Part shown: positions 33,795 to 40,748 of the stretch, piece after piece
Position numbering within the stretch: the first letter of the stretch is position 1
How the letters are laid out: every line of letters starts with the position of its first letter
DNA from: a virus
Length of the DNA stretch: 59,312 nt
Virus record (IMG/VR): IMGVR_UViG_3300032898_000005
Span: 1 to 59,312 of that record
Strand: one strand, 5' to 3'
Notes under the pieces: model-generated
Database searches by the model: none
What the model was told of the DNA's origin: nothing
What the model saw: the letters and a program-made list of their open reading frames with translations, nothing else
Made by a program: the position numbers and the translations under genes

Positions 33795-34430
33795 TTACGA
33801 GCCGCTCGACCCGAACCCGGCCTGGCCCCGCTCGCCCTCGGGCAGGTCCAGGCCCTTGGGCAGCGTGACCACCTCGACCTGCTCCATCAGGTTGGGCAGC
33901 ACGATCAGCTGGCCCATCCGCGTGCCTGCGGGCAGGTGCAGCCGCTCGGCGTAGTCCTCGCTGGTGACCGGACGGAACAGCATCACGAACAGCTCGCCGC
34001 GCCACGTCTCGTCGATGATGCCGGGCATCACGATCACTTGGTGCTTGGCCCACGTCGACGACCGTCCCGTGATCCAGCCGAAGGTGTTGGGGGGCAGCGC
34101 GACCGCCACCCCCGTGGCAGCGTTCACGGTGTCGCCCAGGTCCATCACCACGTCCTCGGTCAGGGCCAGGTCGAGCCCGCAGTCGTGGGGGTAACTGGGC
34201 GGGCTGAACGCGGGGAACGGCTGGTCGTCCAGCCGCTTGGCCAGCAGCTTGTCCGTCCGCGACGTCCGCACCGCGTTGGCCAGGTTCTCCTGCATCGACC
34301 TGAGGCCGATCCGCCTGGGCAGCGGCGGGGCCTCCAGCGGCCCGTCTGGCACCGAGCTGCCCGGCTGGAAGGCCGCAACCAGATCGGCCAGCCGCTTCTG
34401 CTGCTCTGGGGTCGGGTTCTCCAGGCTCAT
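33795..34430 (-). CDS. dut: dUTP diphosphatase (211 aa)
   Basis: Hydrolyses dUTP to dUMP, keeping uracil out of DNA and feeding dTMP synthesis. The five trimeric-dUTPase motifs are in order: DCGLDLAL (about residue 86), GRSSTWAKHQV (about 123), MPGIIDETWRGEL (about 137), AGTRMGQLIVLPNL (about 170) and the P-loop-like GERGQAGFGSSGS at the C-terminus. An N-terminal extension of about 75 residues is longer than in single-domain dUTPases. The ATG overlaps the TGA of the MazG-like gene (ATGA), placing it in the PurZ operon, where it would clean the pool alongside Z synthesis. Confidence 0.92.
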   Translation of the reverse strand: MSLENPTPEQQKRLADLVAAFQPGSSVPDGPLEAPPLPRRIGLRSMQENLANAVRTSRTDKLLAKRLDDQPFPAFSPPSYPHDCGLDLALTEDVVMDLGDTVNAATGVAVALPPNTFGWITGRSSTWAKHQVIVMPGIIDETWRGELFVMLFRPVTSEDYAERLHLPAGTRMGQLIVLPNLMEQVEVVTLPKGLDLPEGERGQAGFGSSGS

Positions 34431-34945
34431 GCGAGCTTGCCTCCGTTCGCGCGGACGTAGCGCGCCATCCGCGCGTACGTCTCAAGGTCCTTCCAGGTGT
34501 CGTCCCCGGGCTGGTTGCCGTTCTCCCACGCGCTGAACAGCCGGGCGGCCTTGCCCAGGGCGTAGTGGGACAGGGCCAGCTCCTGGCCGACCACGGCCGG
34601 GTCGGCGGTGCCGCCCTTGGGCAGCATCCGGGCCTGGGCCGCGCCCATCACGGCCAGGTCGGACGAGCCGTACTCCGCCAGCTTGTCCAGCATGTCCTTG
34701 AGGTCCGCCTCGAACTGGGCGCGCATCCAGACCTCGATCGGGCTGGCCGAGGAGGCGGCGATGCCCCGGGCGACGTCCAGGGAGCTGATCGGGACGGCCT
34801 TGCCGTTGGCGTCGTGCGTGTACGAGGTGCGGTTGGAGAAGCGCACGCCGCAGACCTGGCACTGATCGCCGGGCTGTGGCTCCTCGCTGGTCCAGACGTG
34901 ACCGTTGGCGTCGGTGTACGTCTGCGGGTAACCGGGCTGAGTCAC
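34427..34945 (-). CDS. MazG-like nucleotide pyrophosphohydrolase, MazZ candidate (172 aa)
   Basis: An N-terminal CQVCG zinc-like pair precedes an all-alpha domain. The second half (LKDMLDKLAEYGSSDLAVMG, then GKAARLFSAWENG, then DDTWKDLETYARMARYV) matches the helix plan of MazG/DUF1599-type NTP pyrophosphohydrolases, with K-RL and D-DL-YA positions conserved. In Z-genome phages MazZ cuts dGTP to dGMP, the PurZ substrate. Adjacency to the PurZ-type gene (1-bp gap) and dUTPase (ATGA overlap) supports that role. The classical EExxE box is not clear, so the exact activity is inferred. Confidence 0.7.
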   Translation of the reverse strand: MTQPGYPQTYTDANGHVWTSEEPQPGDQCQVCGVRFSNRTSYTHDANGKAVPISSLDVARGIAASSASPIEVWMRAQFEADLKDMLDKLAEYGSSDLAVMGAAQARMLPKGGTADPAVVGQELALSHYALGKAARLFSAWENGNQPGDDTWKDLETYARMARYVRANGGKLA

Positions 34946-34946
34946 G

Positions 34947-36149
34947 TCACATTCCCTTGCGTAGGTCGATCACGGAGTCGGGGCCGGTGCCGACCAGCTC
35001 GACCAGCGCGCCGATGTCGCGCGAGATCTTGGTGATCAGCGAGTAGTACCGGGCCGCGTCGGCGTCCTCGGTAAGGTTGCCGATGTCGGTCATGCCGCGC
35101 AGGGCCGGGATCACGTGGTCGGCCATGGTGAGGGCCGCCCGGACCGGGCCGGGTCCGCCGTTCGGGTGCATCCCGTTGGCCACCATCGCCGCGCGGGCCT
35201 GCGGCCCGTTCCAGAGGCCGACCCGGCGGATCTTGCGGGTCACGGTGGTAAGCTCGGGCTCCAGTCCCAGCTCCTCCCACGTCACCTCGTTGGTGAGGGG
35301 ACCGGAGTCGCCCGCCACCCGGATCGGGTAAGTGCGGAACACCACCCACACCTCCAGCTGCTCGGGCTCGACCACCCACGGCGACAGACCGGCCATGGAC
35401 AGGAAGTCGATCGCGGTGCAGTCTGAGGTGGTGCACTTCGGATAGTGTCCCGCGTGAGTGCCCAGCAGGTGCCCCTGGGTTCCCTCGATCAGCACGTCGC
35501 CGCCGTCGCGGGTCCACTGGGCCGCGATGTCCGCCACCGAGTGAGTGACGTGCACGTAGTTCTCCGCGCCGATGTCGAGGGAGTACCCGCTGGAGAGCTG
35601 GCCGATGATCCTGGCACCTCGCATGGCGCGGTCCGCGCGGGCCGCCCCGACGCCCTTGCCGGTCGAGCCGATCCGTCCCACGAGCTGCTCGGCCGCCTCC
35701 GCCTGGGCGTGGTGGGGCTCCAGTACGGTGGCCTGGTGGTCGACGATCAGCCGCTGGCTGACGTGGTACCCGGCGGCGTCTAGAAGGCGCAGCTCGCGGC
35801 TGAGGATGGCCAGGTCGACCTCGGACCCGGCCGCGATCGCGAGCGTCTCCGTCTGGTTCGAGACCGCCGCGACGGGCACCTGCTGCAGCCGCCACGGGTG
35901 AGCGTCAGAAGCGTGATGGCCAGGACTGAGCGGACTGCCCGCGTGGAACGCCATAAGAGCGGCGTCGCCCAGATTGGCGGCCGAGTCCTCGCAGTCGGGC
36001 GGGCACCGGCCGATGACGGTGTGCCCGGCGTTGGGTCCGGCCACCCGGATCGACAGGCCCCGGCGGTGCTCGCGGGCGAGGAACGCGGCGATCGCGCCCT
36101 TGCCCTCCGACCCGGCCTGCCCGCCGACTACCACTTGCAGTTGCGACAC
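34947..36149 (-). CDS. purZ: PurZ-type (amino)adenylosuccinate synthetase (400 aa)
   Basis: PurA-family fold: P-loop VVVGGQAGSEGKG (residues 6-18), VAGPNAGHTVI with the catalytic His (H43), EGTQGHLLGTHAGHYPKCTT near residue 220, RRVGLWN and the C-terminal VGTGPD. The catalytic Asp of PurA (GDEGKG) is Ser14 here (GSEGKG). Loss of that Asp is reported for PurZ of 2-aminoadenine phages, which condenses dGMP with Asp to give N6-succino-2-amino-dAMP; host PurB and kinases then yield dZTP. GTG start with GGAGGT upstream. Operon: 54-aa gene, purZ, MazG-like, dUTPase. Confidence 0.88.
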   Translation of the reverse strand: MSQLQVVVGGQAGSEGKGAIAAFLAREHRRGLSIRVAGPNAGHTVIGRCPPDCEDSAANLGDAALMAFHAGSPLSPGHHASDAHPWRLQQVPVAAVSNQTETLAIAAGSEVDLAILSRELRLLDAAGYHVSQRLIVDHQATVLEPHHAQAEAAEQLVGRIGSTGKGVGAARADRAMRGARIIGQLSSGYSLDIGAENYVHVTHSVADIAAQWTRDGGDVLIEGTQGHLLGTHAGHYPKCTTSDCTAIDFLSMAGLSPWVVEPEQLEVWVVFRTYPIRVAGDSGPLTNEVTWEELGLEPELTTVTRKIRRVGLWNGPQARAAMVANGMHPNGGPGPVRAALTMADHVIPALRGMTDIGNLTEDADAARYYSLITKISRDIGALVELVGTGPDSVIDLRKGM

Positions 36150-36150
36150 G

Positions 36151-36315
36151 CTAGTACCTCCAGGTTGAGATGACCCTACCGGCCTGCTGACGGCGGACCC
36201 GGTAGACCGGGTACCACAACCCGCAGGTGGACAGCATCATCAGGCAATGAAACGCGAACTCCGGCCCGGACATGCCGGACCGGACCTTGGTCACCCGTAC
36301 CAGGCGTTCGTGCAC
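36151..36315 (-). CDS. Small membrane-type protein (54 aa) leading the PurZ operon
   Basis: The GTG at 36315 has GAGGAG upstream and is the first start after the promoter at 36360. The protein has SGPEFAFHCLMMLSTCGLWY, a short amphipathic membrane segment flanked by basic residues, then YRVRRQQAGR. Small proteins of this 'FH..M...TCGLW.PVY' style recur in actinophages. Its stop precedes purZ by 1 bp. Function unknown. Confidence 0.62.
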   Translation of the reverse strand: MHERLVRVTKVRSGMSGPEFAFHCLMMLSTCGLWYPVYRVRRQQAGRVISTWRY

Positions 36316-36359
36316 GGTCGTCTCTCCTCATGTCGGCCCCGGGACGGGGCAGGAATCCC

Positions 36360-36388
36360 AGAATACCGCGTGCTTGTCACCGTGTCAA
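36360..36388 (-). promoter_or_regulatory. Promoter of the purZ operon, TTGACA-17-TATTCT
   Basis: -35 at 36383-36388 overlaps the end of the resolvase gene; -10 at 36360-36365. Likely transcript: 54-aa gene, purZ, MazG-like gene, dut. Confidence 0.75.
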
Positions 36389-36934
36389 CGGGCTGGACTT
36401 ATTCCTGGCACTCCAAACTATCCCGTGCGAGCAGGCGTCCCGGCGGTGCGGCATCCCGGGCAGGTCGAAGTCGGGGCCACGGTACTTGAACCTGCCGGAG
36501 CCGAGGGCGCGGTCCTTCATGCGGAACCCGGCGTCCAGGGCGATCGCGCGGCCCGCCTTCAGGTTGCCCTTGGCGTCCTGCAGGGTGACCGGCACGTCGT
36601 TGCGCTTGGCGATGTAGCGGACCACCCCCACGCACTGAGAGGTCAGCAGCTCGGAGTAGCCCTGCTCGCGCGCCAGCCACGGGTACAGTGAGTAGCGTTC
36701 GAGGACGACGTGGTGGAGCAGGCGGATATCGCGCTCCAGGGCGGAGTGCAGGTCGTCCGGGCGAAGGGTAAGGGCCTCGACCAGCCGTATCCGGCCCTTC
36801 TTCGACTGGTCGAGGTACTCGCCCTTCCCCGGCTCGGTAGACCCGGGCCACAGCTCGAACCGGGCGAGCCCGCACCACGACTCGCCCGGGTCCACCGCGT
36901 CGACCTTGTAGACGCGGCCCTTGGCCAGGCTCAT
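36377..36934 (-). CDS. Putative RNase H-like Holliday junction resolvase (185 aa)
   Basis: Starts MSLAKGRVYKVDAVDPGESW: the VDPG segment fits the first catalytic Asp of RuvC-type folds. A later VVLERYSLYP could supply the second acid, and HRRDACSHGIVWSA near the C-terminus has the D-A-x-x-H pattern of phage RuvC-like nucleases. The ATG overlaps the previous stop (ATGA). It lies in the DNA polymerase operon, fitting a role in resolving branched replication or packaging DNA. Similarity is by motif pattern only; other RNase H-fold nucleases are possible. Confidence 0.6.
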   Translation of the reverse strand: MSLAKGRVYKVDAVDPGESWCGLARFELWPGSTEPGKGEYLDQSKKGRIRLVEALTLRPDDLHSALERDIRLLHHVVLERYSLYPWLAREQGYSELLTSQCVGVVRYIAKRNDVPVTLQDAKGNLKAGRAIALDAGFRMKDRALGSGRFKYRGPDFDLPGMPHRRDACSHGIVWSARNKSSPLTR

Positions 36935-37113
36935 ATCGTGTACCACCACCGACGCCAGGCCCGGGTGCGCTTGCGGCGGACCCGGCCGCCGCCGGGCACC
37001 CACTCGCGCAGGCACAGCAGGCAGATGTACCGGCCGTCCGCCGCGCCACGGCGCGCGAGCTGGTGCTTGTGCGGCCACAGCAGCCGCCACCGGGACATGC
37101 GGCCGGTGCTCAC
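36931..37113 (-). CDS. Basic zinc-like mini-protein (60 aa)
   Basis: MSTGRMSRWRLLWPHKHQLA, then YICLLCLREWVPGGG and a strongly basic tail. One CxxC plus His residues suggest a small zinc or nucleic-acid-binding protein. It overlaps genes on both sides by 4 nt, so it belongs to the polymerase operon. Unrecognised. Confidence 0.6.
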   Translation of the reverse strand: MSTGRMSRWRLLWPHKHQLARRGAADGRYICLLCLREWVPGGGRVRRKRTRAWRRWWYTI

Positions 37114-37322
37114 AGCGGCACCGTCGGGTCGGAGTCGGTCAGCATGACGATGCTGATCGTGAACGAGTCGGCGGCCCGGCCCAGGTAGATCGTGTGCAGG
37201 TCGGTGCGGTCGAGGTGCTGGTTCAGGTGCTTATCGCCAGCGACTGACGCGCGCTCGGCTGTGGAGTATGCGCCGCCCGCCAGCTGACACTTGCACGACC
37301 ACATGTGGGTTGGCTCCATCAC
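37110..37322 (-). CDS. Small protein (70 aa) after DNA polymerase
   Basis: MMEPTHMWSCKCQLAGGAYS, a His/Asp-rich middle (DKHLNQHLDRTDLHTIYLG) and a hydrophobic SFTISIVML. It overlaps the polymerase stop by 4 nt. No domain recognised; expressed with the polymerase. Confidence 0.6.
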   Translation of the reverse strand: MMEPTHMWSCKCQLAGGAYSTAERASVAGDKHLNQHLDRTDLHTIYLGRAADSFTISIVMLTDSDPTVPL

Positions 37323-39301
37323 ACTGCCTCAAGGTAAGAGGTGTGGCCGAAGGGCTTAGTGTCGGCCTTAAAAGGGACTCCCGAGAACAGTCGACTGAAA
37401 GTCGACACGATGGTGTCCTGCATCAGGGCGGAGACCCTTTCCACGTCGGTGACGGGAATGCGGTCAACCAGGGAGTCGTGAATCTGGAGGACCAGCATGC
37501 CGGGGCACTCGCGGTCGTGCTTGACCATGGCTATGCGCATCGCCTCGGAGACGTCGCCCTGGACTCGCTGGTTAAAGGCCTTGTGGACCGGCTCGTAGTC
37601 CGCGAACTTCCGGACCTTGCCGGTGCAGAGGCGGACGAAACCGTTCTCGGTGGCCATGTCGGAGTACTGGTACAGGGCGCGGGCGAAACCGGGGAACGCG
37701 TTCTTGTAATCGGAGATGAACTCGCGGGTCTGGTCCACGGTGTACTCGTAGCCGGTGAACTTGGCGATCTGGGCCTTGAGTTCCTTGGCCCCGATGCCGT
37801 AGAGGATGCCGAGGTTGCAGCGCTTGGCCACGCCTCGGTAGCGCTCCCAGTCGGGGTCGAGCAGGGCGTCGGCCAGGGCGGTCGACGGGTAGAACATGAG
37901 CTTGCAGGCCGCGTTGTGGGAGTCGACGCCCTTCTTGAGGGCGCGCAGCATGTTCTTCTCCTTGGCCACCCAGGTAGCCACGCGAATCTCGGCCTGGCTG
38001 GCGTCCGACTCCCAGTACTCGTAGCCGGGGTCGTAGCCGAGGAACCTGCGGATCGGTTCGAGGCCGGAGGGGATCTGGTAGTCGTGAGGGAGGGCCTGGG
38101 CCTGCCAGCGCTCGACCGAGAGACGGCCGGAGACGACGCGGCCCTGCCGGTGGCAAGTGCGCAGGCGCCCGTCCGGGCCGACGAGGGCGGGGAAGGCCGC
38201 GTACCACTTGCTGTTGGCCGACTGCAGCTCCTGGAAATGGGCGTACTCGGCAGCGCCGGGGGCGTTGAGCTTGATCAGGCGCTGGACCGACTCGTCGTCG
38301 ACCTGGGGCCTGCCACCGGCGGTCATCTTGTCGGCGTAGGGGAGGTAGCCCAGGCCGCCGTCCTTGGGTGCGCCGAAGAAGTACTTGACGGCGGCGGGTC
38401 CGGTGGGCTTGCCGGTGCCGCCCTTGAACGGTACGGCGGAGGCGGCCTCCTTGATCAGGCCGGTGAGCTTTACGGACTCGCGACGGCATCCGTCGGAATC
38501 GAACCCGACGCCGCGCTTCTCCATGCCGTAGAGGGTGCGCATCAGGGCCTGCTCCTCCTCGATCCGGATCGAGAGCTGGTCGGTGAGGAGGGTCTGCTGG
38601 TGCTCGTAGAGCAGGTAGGTGAGCTGGGCGTCACGCTGGGCGTAGGTGCCGAGGACGGACCAGGGGATGAGGTCGTACCGGGGGTCGGCCTGGGGACCCT
38701 TCCACGGGGCGAGGGCCTCGGCCTCGTCGGCCTCCGCTCCCTCCTCGATGCCAAGCTCCTTGCCGATGTTGAGGCGGACCGAGGTGGGCTTGAGCGAGGT
38801 GGACTCGCCCGGCCACAGCTGGCCGGAGGCGAGCATGGTGTCCCACACCACGCGGGAACCTAGGTCGTAGTGGCCGCCGTCCCACGGGGGGCAGGCGGGG
38901 CCGTCCGAGGTGCAGTACTGGTCGTGGGGGCGGTCGCGCTGGCCTGCCAGGAACATCAGCAGGTCGTACTTGGCGTTCTGCAGGATGAGATGCTGGCGGG
39001 ACAGCCAGCGCATGAGCTGGTCCCACGCGGCCAGGGACCGGTTGGGAGTGTAGAGGTCGGCGTCCGACCACTTGGAGATCCGGCGCAGGTGCGAGGACGG
39101 GATCTGCTTGGGGCCGAGGGGAAGGCACCCGTCGTAGTATCCCTGGTCGAAAGGGACGGCGATCGAGACAAGCTCGGCGGTGACGGGATCGCGCCAGGCG
39201 GCGGAGACGGCGGAGACGCGGGCACCGTCGTCAGCGAAGAGACCAGAGTCCTCGGAGTCCAGGGCGACAAGGTGGTCGGAGACGTCGGGGAGTCGGGTCA
39301 T
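37319..39301 (-). CDS. Family A DNA polymerase with 3'-5' exonuclease (660 aa)
   Basis: The ATG at 39301 overlaps the upstream stop. Exonuclease motifs: ALDSED (D15, E17), LQNAKYDLLMF (about 115) and YAQRDAQLTY (about 220). Polymerase motifs: A, ESDASQAEIRV (about 432); B, AKRCNLGILYGIG (about 494); C, VLQIHDSLVDR (about 607). Motif C reads HDS instead of the usual HDE, and the motif B Phe is Leu. In Z-genome phages a family A polymerase (DpoZ) often accompanies PurZ, so this enzyme probably copies DNA with dZTP; that is inference. It heads the replication functions of this operon. Confidence 0.93.
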   Translation of the reverse strand: MTRLPDVSDHLVALDSEDSGLFADDGARVSAVSAAWRDPVTAELVSIAVPFDQGYYDGCLPLGPKQIPSSHLRRISKWSDADLYTPNRSLAAWDQLMRWLSRQHLILQNAKYDLLMFLAGQRDRPHDQYCTSDGPACPPWDGGHYDLGSRVVWDTMLASGQLWPGESTSLKPTSVRLNIGKELGIEEGAEADEAEALAPWKGPQADPRYDLIPWSVLGTYAQRDAQLTYLLYEHQQTLLTDQLSIRIEEEQALMRTLYGMEKRGVGFDSDGCRRESVKLTGLIKEAASAVPFKGGTGKPTGPAAVKYFFGAPKDGGLGYLPYADKMTAGGRPQVDDESVQRLIKLNAPGAAEYAHFQELQSANSKWYAAFPALVGPDGRLRTCHRQGRVVSGRLSVERWQAQALPHDYQIPSGLEPIRRFLGYDPGYEYWESDASQAEIRVATWVAKEKNMLRALKKGVDSHNAACKLMFYPSTALADALLDPDWERYRGVAKRCNLGILYGIGAKELKAQIAKFTGYEYTVDQTREFISDYKNAFPGFARALYQYSDMATENGFVRLCTGKVRKFADYEPVHKAFNQRVQGDVSEAMRIAMVKHDRECPGMLVLQIHDSLVDRIPVTDVERVSALMQDTIVSTFSRLFSGVPFKADTKPFGHTSYLEAV

Positions 39302-39420
39302 CGTCCTGTCGCAATGTGGTAGACGGTGCTGGCGACGAAGCACAGCACCAGGGCGGCCAGCGCGATGCGGAGCATGGCGTCGGTTGACGGAATGAATCGG
39401 CCGGGGCCTCGGACGCTCAC
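39298..39420 (-). CDS. Single-span membrane mini-protein (40 aa)
   Basis: GTG at 39420 overlaps the preceding TGA (GTGA) and its own TGA overlaps the polymerase ATG. One membrane helix (LRIALAALVLCFVASTVY). Its tight coupling to the polymerase gene supports translation. Confidence 0.55.
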   Translation of the reverse strand: MSVRGPGRFIPSTDAMLRIALAALVLCFVASTVYHIATGR

Positions 39421-39527
39421 GGGGCGACTCCGAGGTAGGTGAGGGAGATAGCGAGGGCGCAGGCCGCAGAGAGCAGGCCGAGGATAAGTAGGAAGTCGCG
39501 GACGGCGACGAGGTAGCGGTACGTCAC
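39417..39527 (-). CDS. Single-span membrane mini-protein (36 aa)
   Basis: GTG at 39527 overlaps the TGA of the HAD-like gene. [20 protein letters not shown] followed by a hydrophobic [13 protein letters not shown]: almost entirely a membrane segment. A longer frame to 39926 in this phase is a shadow. Confidence 0.55.
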   Translation of the reverse strand: MTYRYLVAVRDFLLILGLLSAACALAISLTYLGVAP

Positions 39528-39943
39528 TGGTTGCCGATCCCGTCGACCCGGTAGGCGAGCTGGTTGACGATGGCGATAGCGTTGTCGAGGTGGTCGGCGG
39601 ACTGGCCGAACTCTAGGCGGACGGCGCGGTCGTCGAGGTAGGCGACGGCGGCGACCTTGCGGTTGGTGACGAGGACGACATCGCCGTCGCCTGGGCCGCC
39701 GGTCCAGAACGAGCGGGTCATGTCGGGGTCGGGCTGGACGCGGAAGCTGAGACGGCGCAGGACCTGGGCGACCGGCTCGACCGGGCGGCAGGTGGAGACG
39801 ACCACGGCGTAGGCGAGAATGTGAAGGCGGCGGATGATGGTGGCGTCGATCTTGCCGTAGATCGCGCCGTCCTGCCAGCCGTTCTCGTAGGAGTGAATCA
39901 GGCCGTCGAAGTCGACGGAGACGCACTGTCGTCGTGTGGGCAT
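39524..39943 (-). CDS. HAD-superfamily-like phosphatase (139 aa)
   Basis: The first strand [16 protein letters not shown] holds the DxD motif (D11, D13 by count) of HAD hydrolases. A VVVSTCRP segment fits motif II (S/T), and VAYLDDRAV fits the acidic motif IV. Short, with no obvious cap domain. It may act on nucleotides or polynucleotide ends, given the polymerase and methyltransferase neighbours. The family call is motif-based; the substrate is unknown. Confidence 0.72.
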   Translation of the reverse strand: MPTRRQCVSVDFDGLIHSYENGWQDGAIYGKIDATIIRRLHILAYAVVVSTCRPVEPVAQVLRRLSFRVQPDPDMTRSFWTGGPGDGDVVLVTNRKVAAVAYLDDRAVRLEFGQSADHLDNAIAIVNQLAYRVDGIGNQ

Positions 39944-40648
39944 CTAAGCTCCTATGCTATAAAGATACTCGACGGGTAGGGCCTTGCCGCTCCTGATGCC
40001 AGCGCTCCGCTGGCCCTCCCATACCACGGACAGTCCGGGGATGCGCTCGTATTCCGACAAGAACACCGCGCACTCGCGATCTGCCCATTTCCTGGCCCTG
40101 CGGATCAGGCGGTCCAGGTCCAGGTCCTGATAACTGCTGTTGTGGTTCTTGGTACGGGACTGGTACGGAGGGTCGCAGTAGATCACGCACCCCATCGGCG
40201 GGCGCAAGGTGTCGTATGATCGCGTCATGAACTGTCGTATGCCGCCGTGGTCGCGGATCTGAGCGGCCTGGCGCATGACGGTACGACTGGAGGCAGCTGC
40301 TGACATGTTGCCCCGTCCGTAGCCCTCGAACCATATGCCGCCGAAAGAGCACCCGTAGCCGACGAACCCCCGCAAGGCGGACGGGCTGGCGTGACGCAAG
40401 CTCCGGTACTCGTCTTCGGACACCGCGTCGGGCGGGGTCCACCCACCGTTAACCACGGCGTCCCACATCAGCACGAGGTCTTCGTGCACGTCGCTCCCTA
40501 CCGCCTTGTGAAAATGGGGGGCCATCTTGGCGAACACGGACGCTCCGCCCAGGAACGGCTCCCAGTAGGTCAGTCTCTCATTGGTGTGGCGAAGCATGAC
40601 AGCGGCCAGCTGACTAGCTATCCGGTGCTTGCCGCCCATATATTGCAT
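39944..40648 (-). CDS. DNA adenine-N6 methyltransferase, Dam/D12 class (234 aa)
   Basis: Starts MQYMGGKHRIASQLA, the AdoMet-binding beginning of D12-class enzymes, then YWEPFLGGASVFAK (motif I, about residue 30), SDVHEDLVLMWDAV and the catalytic CDPPYQSRTK (DPPY about residue 159). Length is normal. It is the first gene of the polymerase operon, behind its own promoter. In a phage predicted to carry 2-aminoadenine, the substrate question is open: it may methylate Z, residual A or host DNA. It could protect against restriction. Confidence 0.9.
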   Translation of the reverse strand: MQYMGGKHRIASQLAAVMLRHTNERLTYWEPFLGGASVFAKMAPHFHKAVGSDVHEDLVLMWDAVVNGGWTPPDAVSEDEYRSLRHASPSALRGFVGYGCSFGGIWFEGYGRGNMSAAASSRTVMRQAAQIRDHGGIRQFMTRSYDTLRPPMGCVIYCDPPYQSRTKNHNSSYQDLDLDRLIRRARKWADRECAVFLSEYERIPGLSVVWEGQRSAGIRSGKALPVEYLYSIGA

Positions 40649-40683
40649 TGTGCTCCTCTTCCATCAAATCGTGACGTGCGCCT

Positions 40684-40713
40684 ATGGTATCAGATGGGTT
40701 GTCACCCGGTCAA
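40684..40713 (-). promoter_or_regulatory. Promoter TTGACC-18-TACCAT (bidirectional pair)
   Basis: -35 at 40708-40713, -10 at 40684-40689. Shares its palindromic -35 region with the plus-strand promoter at 40699. Drives methyltransferase, HAD, polymerase and downstream genes. Confidence 0.8.
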
Positions 40714-40728
40714 CGGACATGATAAAAT
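40699..40728 (+). promoter_or_regulatory. Promoter TTGTCA-18-TAAAAT (bidirectional pair)
   Basis: -35 at 40699-40704, -10 at 40723-40728, followed by AAGGAGG and the helicase ATG at 40749. One of the closest matches to a consensus -10. Confidence 0.88.
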
Positions 40729-40748
40729 TTGGAGTAAGGAGGTGCGAG

